NCBI GenBank assembly: GCA_021204025.1
Contig: JAJQAC010000087.1
Coordinates: forward strand, 1-64,000
Direction of reading: 5' to 3'
Length of the DNA stretch: 64,000 bases
Source of the DNA: Clostridiales bacterium
GTDB lineage: Bacteria; Bacillota; Clostridia; Lachnospirales; Lachnospiraceae
In this document: positions 56,146-63,136 of the stretch, piece by piece
Numbering within the stretch: the first letter of the stretch is position 1
Layout of the letters: every line of letters starts with the position of its first letter
The notes under the pieces: generated by a model
Databases searched by the model: none
What the model was told of the DNA's origin: nothing
Seen by the model: only the letters and a program-made list of their open reading frames with translations
Translations under genes and position numbers: made by a program

Positions 56146-56850
56146 CTAAGCCCCTGTATAGTTTTTATATTCCTCCATCAATTCTTTTTTCCTCGCCCTG
56201 GAAACCGGAAGCCTGTTTTCACCAATTTCAACATAATCTGATCCTAATGCTGTAACATACTCTAAATTCACCAGGCACGAACGGTTGCAAATTTGAAACT
56301 GTTCACCCATAAACTGGTTTACCGCATTGCAAAACTGTCCTCGTATTTGAAAATTTCCCTCACGGGTATGATAAACCAGAGCATGATTCAACACTTCTAC
56401 AAAAAGCACCTCATTGATAGAAATAACTTCTACTCCTTTCGCAGTTTTGAGAATCAGCTTTTTCTTTTTACGACTGCTCCATTGTCTTACTATTTTCTGT
56501 AAAGCCCGTTCTAATTCTATTTTTTTCACCGGTTTACGTATAAAATCCGAGATATCCAGTTCATAACCTTGTACCGCATACTGCACCATGGATGTGACAA
56601 ATACCAGCATCAGATCCTTACTACGGCCACGGATACGTCTGGCCATTTCCAATCCATCTGTCTTTTTCAGATTAATTTCAAAGAAAAGCACATCAAACTT
56701 ATCACTTTCTCTTTCAAACTGTCCTTCATCCAAATATGTCTGAATTTTACACTCCAATTTCCGCTCCGCAAAAAATCTTGCGATTTCTCTTTTCAATGAC
56801 GAGAGCTGGGATTTATCATCATCCATGATTGCAATATGTATCATATTCAT
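56146..56850 (-). CDS. LytTR-family response regulator with Asp-to-Glu change in the receiver
   Basis: A 234-residue relative of the neighbouring regulator. The acidic pocket IAIMDDDKSQ, Thr (VFVTSMVQYAVQGYE) and Lys (FIRKPVKK) of a receiver are present. At the phospho-acceptor position, however, DVLFFEINLKKTDG has Glu where the partner has Asp (DIIFLDIEMPG). A Glu here often mimics the phosphorylated state or removes kinase control. The LytTR domain (EVLFVEVLNHALVYHTREG, ICNRSCLVNLEYV) looks intact. AAAAGGA precedes ATG 56850, 19 bp after the GH3 stop. Confidence 0.88.
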   Translation of the reverse strand: MNMIHIAIMDDDKSQLSSLKREIARFFAERKLECKIQTYLDEGQFERESDKFDVLFFEINLKKTDGLEMARRIRGRSKDLMLVFVTSMVQYAVQGYELDISDFIRKPVKKIELERALQKIVRQWSSRKKKKLILKTAKGVEVISINEVLFVEVLNHALVYHTREGNFQIRGQFCNAVNQFMGEQFQICNRSCLVNLEYVTALGSDYVEIGENRLPVSRARKKELMEEYKNYTGA

Positions 56851-56869
56851 TTATATCCTTTTCACTACT

Positions 56870-59800
56870 TTACTCGACTTCTATTCTCTTTTTTCGCTGA
56901 ATCATGTCAAACACCATCAATAAAACAGCAACTATAGTAAGTCCCCCGAAAACAGCCGTTACAGCATTAAGAGCTGTCTGCCACCATGGTGTAACAGTGA
57001 CGATCCTGCTTCCAGAAGCAATACCATCCATACCTCTGGAATGAACTACCGTATATAACACTCTGTGGGCACTTTCACGCATAGCCCACGCCATAGTAGC
57101 TGACTCTTTTTTCCCTCCAGGAGCATAAGGAACAAATTCTGATAATAAAATATCTTCTGTTACATCTGACAAATCTGCTCCGGTTTCCACACGTCCCGGA
57201 TAACCATCTGGCAAATCATTCCCTGCCAAAACTTCATGAGGCACCGACATGTAAGTAACAGCGTATTTGCCCTGCATATCTGTCACAGCAAATCCCGACA
57301 TACCAGCTTCTCCTCTGAGCCATTCTGTTATCAGCGCGTAACTACCACCTGACCAAAAAGCGCCTAAACGGTTAAACGAAGTCATAACGCATTTAGCGTC
57401 TGCATATAAAATCGGCAATTCAAATGCCCTTAAATATATTTCACGCATTGCCTGCTCGGTAGCCCAGGTTCCGATTCCACGACGGTTATTTTCCTGGTCG
57501 TTCATCACAAAATGTTTATTGTAAACATACACACCTTTGGACTGGATTCCCGCGGTCTCGCTTGCCACCATCAGCCCTGAAAGAATCGGATCTTCAGAAT
57601 AATACTCAAAGACCCTGCCGCCATAAGGAGTACGGTGAATGTTAAGACCAGTCCCATATATTCCCGAATATCCGGCCCACATGGCGTCCTCTCCAAATAA
57701 CTCACCAGCCTCTTTAATCAACAGATCATTCCAAGTTGCAGCCATAATTCCATTACAAGGAAACTGCGTTCCCGTTAAACTCTTATCTGGATCATCCGTA
57801 ATCGTCGCATAGCCATTCTGACCATTTCCATATGCCTGAGTCACGCCCGTAGAACCATTATGATCCAGTGTCTCCGGCTTTCCAATTTCTTCAATTCCTA
57901 CTGTCATACGCATACCAATTGAGACAATCTTAGTAAGTTGATCATAAGTAAGCTGATCCAAAAGGCTATCCCATAACGGATCCTCAAACGGAATTTCATT
58001 ACCATTTTCATCAACTCTCAGATCAATCAGCTGGAGTGCGGTATTTGTGGATCCCATAGTTGGGAATTCCATTCCTTCCGGATCAGCAGGAATATCGTCA
58101 TCATCCAACACAAGATCTTTTGCGATCTGATCGGTCATGGCAAGTCTTACATAATCATCACTAACCTTATCTCCATCCTCGTCTTTCCACAGACTCAAAG
58201 TTCCTTCCCAGTCATTTCTGCTACAGTAAGTAATTGTATTCTCTCCGCGACCTTCATAACGGTTCATATCCACAAAATCGAAACGTGCAGTTACTTCATT
58301 TCCAGTTCCCATCGCCATTCGATAAGTTTCCGTATCAAAAGCGTAGTCTATGTCAAATACCATCTGGGCATTTCCCTCGGCTGTCATTCCATCCGCCATT
58401 GTCTTTCCCTTTTTTGCCAGAATATTATTAACGGCATTATGGGCGTTCTCAGCAACCGTAAGATAATGAGTCCCTTCGCTCAATATATAGGTTCCCGCTC
58501 CATAAGCATCAAACGAGGTAAAATAATATTCCGGAATACTGATTGTCAGCTTCTGGTACTCACCTGGCTTCAGAGTATCTGTCTTTGCATAGCCAACCAG
58601 TTCAACTGAAGGCTTCTCTATCTGATTTTCCACATCATAGCTGGTATACGGTTTCTGCAAGTAAATCTCTACAGCTTCTTTTCCTTCCGCTTCACCAATA
58701 TTGGTCACCGTAACCGTTGCCTCATAGGTTGTTTCTCTTCCCTGCCCACCTTTTTCTACTGTAAAATCGGAATATTCAAAATTTGTATAACTCAAACCAT
58801 ATCCAAAAGGATAAGCTACCACTTCTTCATACTGATAATCTCCTGTATTCGGCGTACCAAGTATCTTATCCTCATACCGTGTTTCCGTATACCGATAACC
58901 GACATATACGCCTTCCTGATAGACTACATAGTTAATAAACCGTTCCGGATCTGCAAAAGTATACTGATCTGCATTCTCATAAACATATGATCCAAAATTT
59001 GCTATCGCCGGATTTAATCGATTATCCATCCAAAAAGTATCCGAGAGTTTTCCAGATGGAGTCGCATTCCCTTTGAGCAAATCAGCTACAGCATACAATC
59101 CGGTCTGACCCACCGCACCAATCCACAATGCAGCGTCAACACCATATTCATCATCATTGATGAACGCACAAGATAACGGATTGGGTGAATTGATCAATAC
59201 CACAATAGCTGAAAAACGACCCTCATCTTTCAATTCTTTCAAGCCCTTTAATATCGATAATTCCTCCGTATTTAAAGTAAGATAATCTCCATTAAGTCCA
59301 TCGGACTGATTTGCTACTTCATGATCTCCGCCCTCGCCGGCATTGCGGCCGATAATAAAAAGCGCTGCTTCTCCTGTTCCAAGACCAGACCCACAATTCT
59401 TTTCTATTTCCGACCACGGCGCCTCTCCGATCGAAATCGGGAAGCCGGTAACAGTATTACCTTCACCTATGGTTCTTCCGTAACCGCTGTTCGAGTACCA
59501 ATCATATAATTCATTGTTTATTGTAAACCCGACATTCTCAAGCGCTGTTTTATAGTCCGGCACATCATCCGATTCAATACCGGCAGATCCGGTTCCGCCG
59601 TAAAGCGGATCCGTCGATGCCGCACCAAACAGACTCAATTTTGTATCTTTCATTGGCAACACATCGTTGTCATTTTTCAGCAGCACCGCTCCTTCTTCTT
59701 CCACTCTTCGTACAATATCATATCCGGCTGCCTTTAATTCAGCAATATTCTCATATTCCGACTCATAATATCGAATAAATTCTGATGTATCCTCATGATT

Positions 59801-59956
59801 ATCATTGACAATCTCATAGGTTTTGACACCCAACGCCGAATTTACAGCAACGCTGTTTTCCGTAGCAATTGTTGTTGCCGTTACAAATACCGCAAGCCCA
59901 GCTGCCGTAATGTTTAAAAATATCTTTTTTAATGTCGTTTTACTTTTCCGCGCCAT
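56870..59956 (-). CDS. Membrane-anchored glycoside hydrolase family 3, inverted domain order
   Basis: A 1028-residue GH3 enzyme with a hydrophobic N-terminal segment (residues ~10-30) and a C-terminal membrane helix (ALNAVTAVFGGLTIVAVLLMVF) before KKRIEVE. The usual C-terminal GH3 sandwich comes first (EEGAVLLKNDNDVLPM), then a fibronectin-III-like part (GYAKTDTLKPGEYQKL), then the TIM barrel with WNDLLIKEAGELFGEDAMWAG and the nucleophile segment GFAVTDMQGKYA. This inverted order is known for some rumen beta-glucosidases. First gene of the operon, AGGAGG start, AT-rich. Probably acts outside the membrane on beta-linked oligosaccharides. Confidence 0.88.
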   Translation of the reverse strand: MARKSKTTLKKIFLNITAAGLAVFVTATTIATENSVAVNSALGVKTYEIVNDNHEDTSEFIRYYESEYENIAELKAAGYDIVRRVEEEGAVLLKNDNDVLPMKDTKLSLFGAASTDPLYGGTGSAGIESDDVPDYKTALENVGFTINNELYDWYSNSGYGRTIGEGNTVTGFPISIGEAPWSEIEKNCGSGLGTGEAALFIIGRNAGEGGDHEVANQSDGLNGDYLTLNTEELSILKGLKELKDEGRFSAIVVLINSPNPLSCAFINDDEYGVDAALWIGAVGQTGLYAVADLLKGNATPSGKLSDTFWMDNRLNPAIANFGSYVYENADQYTFADPERFINYVVYQEGVYVGYRYTETRYEDKILGTPNTGDYQYEEVVAYPFGYGLSYTNFEYSDFTVEKGGQGRETTYEATVTVTNIGEAEGKEAVEIYLQKPYTSYDVENQIEKPSVELVGYAKTDTLKPGEYQKLTISIPEYYFTSFDAYGAGTYILSEGTHYLTVAENAHNAVNNILAKKGKTMADGMTAEGNAQMVFDIDYAFDTETYRMAMGTGNEVTARFDFVDMNRYEGRGENTITYCSRNDWEGTLSLWKDEDGDKVSDDYVRLAMTDQIAKDLVLDDDDIPADPEGMEFPTMGSTNTALQLIDLRVDENGNEIPFEDPLWDSLLDQLTYDQLTKIVSIGMRMTVGIEEIGKPETLDHNGSTGVTQAYGNGQNGYATITDDPDKSLTGTQFPCNGIMAATWNDLLIKEAGELFGEDAMWAGYSGIYGTGLNIHRTPYGGRVFEYYSEDPILSGLMVASETAGIQSKGVYVYNKHFVMNDQENNRRGIGTWATEQAMREIYLRAFELPILYADAKCVMTSFNRLGAFWSGGSYALITEWLRGEAGMSGFAVTDMQGKYAVTYMSVPHEVLAGNDLPDGYPGRVETGADLSDVTEDILLSEFVPYAPGGKKESATMAWAMRESAHRVLYTVVHSRGMDGIASGSRIVTVTPWWQTALNAVTAVFGGLTIVAVLLMVFDMIQRKKRIEVE

Positions 59957-60119
59957 TTTTTCCTCCTAATATTTATCCCATAACTTTCTTCTTCCATCCT
60001 CGTAATATATAATCAATCGAAAGATCTGACAAAATGAGGTGAAAGATCCTGTTTCCATAATTGACAGATGTGTAATGAACTTCATCTTAAGACTATTGTA
60101 GCTGATAATGCGGAATCAG

Positions 60120-60147
60120 TAATTTTAAAACCCTTATCTTTTAAAAT
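60120..60147. repeat. 10-bp perfect inverted repeat in the GH3 leader
   Basis: AATTTTAAAA and TTTTAAAATT flank an 8-base loop between the GH3 promoter and start codon. It could form a leader hairpin; no T run gives a clear terminator. Confidence 0.4.
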
Positions 60148-60173
60148 TCGTCATTTCATCTGTCGATAATGGA

Positions 60174-60202
60174 ATTATAGCCAACTTTTTAAGAGAAATC
60201 CA
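60174..60202 (-). promoter_or_regulatory. Activator-type promoter of the glycan operon
   Basis: On the minus strand a perfect TATAAT follows TGGATT (poor -35) after 17 bp. The weak -35 fits dependence on an activator bound at the LytTR repeats immediately upstream. Confidence 0.65.
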
Positions 60203-60213
60203 CAATTATGTAA

Positions 60214-60243
60214 CAAGTGGTCATTTTTCAAGCGCAAATGGTC
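60214..60243 (-). promoter_or_regulatory. Candidate LytTR binding site: two 9-bp direct repeats 12 bp apart
   Basis: On the plus strand CAAGTGGTC and CAAATGGTC are separated by exactly 12 bp, a 21-bp period. This is the layout bound by AgrA/LytTR regulators. The site is 11 bp upstream of the -35 of the operon that encodes two LytTR proteins. Confidence 0.6.
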
Positions 60244-60375
60244 GTTCTATTTTATTGACAAATTTACCATAAAATGAAATAATAATATCAATTCTTTTGA
60301 CATTAGTACTAAATCGGTATAATGCGGTAATGTCTCCGAGAAGCGCGTATATCAATTATTTCCAAGGAGGTTTTT

Positions 60376-60765
60376 ATGCTTTCAAATATTTTTTCTGACA
60401 AAAAAATCGGATTTTATCTGTCCGGTCTTGCAGCAATACTTTCTCTCGTTACTGCAATTATCTATCAATTGACTTACTATAACAACGCTGATTATTCTTC
60501 TTCTGTTTTTGCAATACTGCTTATTGCCTTTCCTGCAGCTCTGATTCTGACTTTGCTCAGATTAGAAGCCTTTGTACCTGCAATTGTTACTCTCATAATC
60601 GGCATTGGCGCCTTAAGATTTATTTACGCCATGTATCTGGAAATGTCTGTCGTTTTGGTCGGCATCGATAAATCAGCTTTCGATCCGCAATTTATCGTTT
60701 GCAGCGTTCTAATGATATTAGGATTCATAATGGGAGAGATTTCCATTTATACTCCGGTCAAATAA
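60376..60765 (+). CDS. Small four-helix membrane protein, unknown function
   Basis: A 129-residue hydrophobic protein with about four membrane helices (FYLSGLAAILSLVTAIIYQL, VFAILLIAFPAALILTLL, VTLIIGIGALRFIYAMYL, VCSVLMILGFIMGEISI). It begins MLSNIFSDKKIGFY, with AAGGAGG upstream. I do not recognise a named family. It is divergent from the GH3 gene, and promoter-like sequences (TTGACA and TATAAT elements) lie in the shared intergenic region. A functional link with the membrane-anchored GH3 is possible but only by position. Confidence 0.75.
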   Translation: MLSNIFSDKKIGFYLSGLAAILSLVTAIIYQLTYYNNADYSSSVFAILLIAFPAALILTLLRLEAFVPAIVTLIIGIGALRFIYAMYLEMSVVLVGIDKSAFDPQFIVCSVLMILGFIMGEISIYTPVK

Positions 60766-60808
60766 TTGCCTTATGAGCTAAATTGCATTTTCATTTGATC
60801 TAAAAATA

Positions 60809-60851
60809 GCGCTAAACGATCTGCAACATTATTTGCTGAACCGTTTAGCGC
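60809..60851 (+). terminator. Hairpin after the small membrane protein gene
   Basis: GCGCTAAACG and CGTTTAGCGC form a 10-bp stem 44 bp past the stop codon. The loop is long and the T tract poor, so terminator strength is uncertain. Confidence 0.5.
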
Positions 60852-60864
60852 CCTATAATTCTTA

Positions 60865-60913
60865 CAGAATCAGACACACCTTCTCCACATCCTTCAGTTC
60901 CCGGATCTCTATC
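60865..60913. repeat. Left ~50-bp direct repeat flanking the HepT/MntA cassette
   Basis: The core GACACACCTTCTCCACATCC is followed by TTCAGTTCCCGGATCTCTA. It is almost identical to 61719-61767, the 3' end of ymxH. On the minus strand it would encode IEIRELKDVEKVCLIL and a stop, a copy of the YmxH tail. hepT's TGA overlaps its edge. Confidence 0.85.
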
Positions 60914-61247
60914 AAGTTATATGATTTAATTGTTCGATCAATTCCTGCAATTCCTCAAATACAACATCCACTATAATATTCCAATTCGTTCCATCATAAT
61001 CATGAACAAGACGATGTCTCAGTCCCGATATCATCGCCCATGGGATTTCATTATGACGTTCTTTAAAATCATCCGACAAATGATACACTTGTTCACCAAT
61101 ATTGTATAAAGGAGTCGTAACAAGCCACTGTAAAGGGTACTCTTTTATCAAATCCTCTTTTGTAATGTTTTCCTTTTTTATATAATCATAAAGTTTCTGC
61201 GAGTACTCCTTGATTTTTCGAATCCGTTGCTCGTCCGAATATTTCAT
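60912..61247 (-). CDS. HepT-like HEPN (DUF86) toxin-type RNase
   Basis: A 111-residue all-helical HEPN protein. The RNase motif R-x4-H is in LRHRLVHDYDGTNW near residue 85. It overlaps the MNT gene by 4 bp (ATGA), the normal layout of HepT/MntA modules. In these, MntA adds AMP groups to a Tyr in the RhxxxHxY motif of HepT and so blocks its RNase. The Tyr in HDYD is present. The 3' end abuts a duplicated piece of ymxH. Confidence 0.88.
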   Translation of the reverse strand: MKYSDEQRIRKIKEYSQKLYDYIKKENITKEDLIKEYPLQWLVTTPLYNIGEQVYHLSDDFKERHNEIPWAMISGLRHRLVHDYDGTNWNIIVDVVFEELQELIEQLNHIT

Positions 61248-61546
61248 GCGACAAGTAACCTCTCTTTCATAATTGTCTGATAAAACATACTATCCTGATT
61301 AACCTCATGAATTTCAAAAACGTCCACCTCTTTGCCAAAAGCTTTTCTCAATTCTTCTGCTACAGCAAAAATCATAGTCAATCTAAATTGATCACCACCA
61401 AAAACCAGGAAATCCAGGTCGCTCTCTTTCGTCGCCTCTCCTCTTGCATAAGAACCGAATAAATATATTTCCTTTATACCGTACTTAGACGCAATTGGCC
61501 GTACAATTTCTACTATTTTTTCAAATGTTAATGTGTCATTGTCCAT
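61244..61546 (-). CDS. MntA-like nucleotidyltransferase antitoxin
   Basis: A minimal nucleotidyltransferase of about 100 residues. The start at 61546 (MDNDTLTFEKIVEIVRP) has GGGAGG upstream; the track ORF is 20 codons longer. The core IYLFGSYARGEATKESDLDFLV carries the GS-x10-DxD motif, and KEVDVFEIHEV a further acidic Asp. Partner of the HepT-like gene. AT-rich sequence lies upstream, unlike the adjoining ymxH. The cassette is bounded by direct repeats. Confidence 0.88.
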   Translation of the reverse strand: MDNDTLTFEKIVEIVRPIASKYGIKEIYLFGSYARGEATKESDLDFLVFGGDQFRLTMIFAVAEELRKAFGKEVDVFEIHEVNQDSMFYQTIMKERLLVA

Positions 61547-61715
61547 AATATACAGCCTCCCTGCCCTTTTTAAACAAATACCGTTCTTTTGCATACGTAT
61601 AAACAAGTTTTTATATTTAAATTCATGAAAAGTTTAAAATTTCGGATCAATTTTTTCCTTTATATTTCCCGATTATTATAATTATTATAACTCGCAAAGA
61701 GAGGAAAAACAACTC

Positions 61716-61982
61716 TCACAAAATCGGACACACCTTCTCCACATCCTTCAGTTCCCGGATCTCTACCAGAATAATATCCTTTCCAATCTGTTTTACATCG
61801 CAGAAAGGAATCACATACTCCTTTTCTCTGCCAAAGATCCCCGCCAGGCAGCCGGGCCCCGGGACAATCAGATGAGTAATACAGCCGCCTGCCGGATCAA
61901 ATTCGACATCCCCGACAAATCCCAGGCGCTTACAATCACAGACATTGATGACTTCTTTTTTCTTCATATCAAAAATGCGCAT
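61716..61982 (-). CDS. YlmC/YmxH family sporulation-associated PRC-barrel protein
   Basis: An 88-residue single PRC-barrel protein. The start at 61982 (MRIFDMKKKEVINVCDCKRL) follows AGAGGTGG. VGDVEFDPAGGCITHLIVPG and YVIPFCDVKQIGKDIILVEI are characteristic. YlmC/YmxH proteins are sporulation-associated in Firmicutes; their biochemical role is not established. Ribosome site and start codon lie in one arm of a long hairpin (61977-62018). The last ~50 bp are duplicated 850 bp downstream, beyond the HepT/MntA cassette. Confidence 0.88.
   Translation of the reverse strand: MRIFDMKKKEVINVCDCKRLGFVGDVEFDPAGGCITHLIVPGPGCLAGIFGREKEYVIPFCDVKQIGKDIILVEIRELKDVEKVCPIL
61719..61767. repeat. Right ~50-bp direct repeat (3' end of ymxH)
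   Basis: Matches 60865-60913 with only a few differences; see that entry. It encodes the YmxH C-terminus, so the repeat unit equals the gene's 3' end. Confidence 0.85.
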
Positions 61983-62018
61983 ACGATCCACCTCTTATCT
62001 CTGGTGTATCGTATGCGC
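61977..62018 (-). promoter_or_regulatory. Hairpin covering the ymxH ribosome site and start codon
   Basis: GCGCATACGAT and ATCGTATGCGC are an exact 11-bp inverted repeat. After one mismatch CACC/GGTG add four pairs around a 10-base loop. In the mRNA the 3' arm contains the GGTGG ribosome site and the ATG. Confidence 0.65.
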
Positions 62019-62276
62019 ACTCTGTTCTCTTCTGTGCTTTTCGCTGGTACATTTTTCTCCTGTATTTCTGTCAGATTTTCTTATGTATCCCGCATCTGCA
62101 CCTATCCTGCGTACCTTTAGCAACATGCTTCTGTACTTTTATCACAGACTCTATACACTCGATACATGGTAAATTGCCTGTAACAAATTTCCCGCTGTAC
62201 GCTTACCCGTTCTTTTGTATTCTTAAGTCCGCGGACGTCTCCGGTATCCGGCCGTCCGGCGGCGTTTTTATGATAG

Positions 62277-62316
62277 CGGCCGCACGCCGCCGTTTGATTC
62301 ACGGCGGCGCAGGCCG
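62277..62316 (-). terminator. Long GC-rich hairpin after the KDPG aldolase gene
   Basis: CGGCC-GCA-CGCCGCCG and CGGCGGCG-CA-GGCCG form a strong stem 16 bp past the aldolase stop. No clear T run follows directly, so it may be a terminator with a distal tract (TAAAAA region) or an mRNA-stabilising stem. The rest of 62019-62331 shows a smaller CGGACG/CGTCCG stem and no coding region. Confidence 0.55.
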
Positions 62317-62331
62317 TATGTATCAGACTTC

Positions 62332-62982
62332 TTATGCGCGGGCTGCCGCAACTGCCGCTACAAACTCCTGAGCCTTAGCGGTAACTGCCGCATAATCGCC
62401 GGTCTTAGCGCCCTTGGTCAGGCTGCTGCCGGTACCAACTGCATAAGCGCCTGCCTTGAGCCATTTGTCAACGTTGTCAACATCAACGCCGCCCGACGGC
62501 ATGAACTCGCCCTGCGGAAGCGGTCCCTTGAAGCTGCTGATCGCAGCCGGTCCCACGATATTGCCCGGGAAGATCTTGATGACGTCGCAGCCAGCTTCCA
62601 TCGCGGTGATTGCTTCAGTAGGAGTCATAACGCCCGGAAGCATCGGTACACGATAACGGTTGCACATCTTAATGGTATCTACATTCAGACCAGGGCTTAC
62701 CACATAGTTTGCGCCCGCGATAATTGCCAGTCTTGCCGTCTCCGGATCCAGAACCGTACCGGCGCCGATGACAATCTTATCGTTATCTTTGTACTTCTCA
62801 ACCATAGCGGCGATCAGGTCGATCGGGCTTCCCTCGTCTACGGTCATGCAGATCTCGATAAAGTTGATGCCGCCGTCGATGACCGCGCCGATCACTTTCT
62901 CACCCTGCTCCAGATTCTTAGCGCGGATAACCGCCACCAGGCAATCTTCTTTCAGTCTTGCTAAAACCTGTTCTTTTTTCAT
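62332..62982 (-). CDS. eda: KDPG/KHG aldolase
   Basis: A 216-residue class I aldolase that splits 2-keto-3-deoxy-6-phosphogluconate (and often 4-hydroxy-2-oxoglutarate) to pyruvate. The catalytic Lys is in CDVIKIFPGNIVG, and the base-type Glu in CLVAVIRAKN...FIEICMTV is at the usual position. GAGTVLDPETARLAIIAGA and SPGLN are conserved. AAAAAAGGAGAAG precedes the start. KDPG aldolase in such clostridia usually serves uronate breakdown; the kinase and dehydratase are not in the window. Confidence 0.93.
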   Translation of the reverse strand: MKKEQVLARLKEDCLVAVIRAKNLEQGEKVIGAVIDGGINFIEICMTVDEGSPIDLIAAMVEKYKDNDKIVIGAGTVLDPETARLAIIAGANYVVSPGLNVDTIKMCNRYRVPMLPGVMTPTEAITAMEAGCDVIKIFPGNIVGPAAISSFKGPLPQGEFMPSGGVDVDNVDKWLKAGAYAVGTGSSLTKGAKTGDYAAVTAKAQEFVAAVAAARA

Positions 62983-63009
62983 GATGTTCTTCTCCTTTTT
63001 TGATTTTGT

Positions 63010-63050
63010 AATGAATCATTTTGATTTCATAATGAATCGGAATGAATCAT
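63010..63050. promoter_or_regulatory. Three AATGAATC repeats upstream of the aldolase gene
   Basis: AATGAATC begins at 63010, 63031 and 63041, spaced 21 and 10 bp, close to whole helical turns. A regulator binding one face is possible. No known operator is recognised. Confidence 0.4.
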
Positions 63051-63062
63051 TACTATAAATTA

Positions 63063-63102
63063 AGCCGCCTCAGAATCCATACTGCGGAACTCTTTGGCGG
63101 CT
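63063..63102 (-). terminator. Hairpin after the phosphofructokinase gene
   Basis: AGCCGCC and GGCGGCT form a stem with a 26-base loop, 35 bp past the stop codon, with AATTTAT beyond on the minus strand. A terminator is likely but weak by eye. Confidence 0.5.
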
Positions 63103-63136
63103 CATGTTACCGCCCGGATTACTCACAATACCAATC

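Noticed and set aside
54146-56850. Complete agr quorum-sensing system
   Set aside because: Kinase and regulators fit the class, but no AgrB-like protease or AgrD-like peptide ORF is seen in or around the operon.
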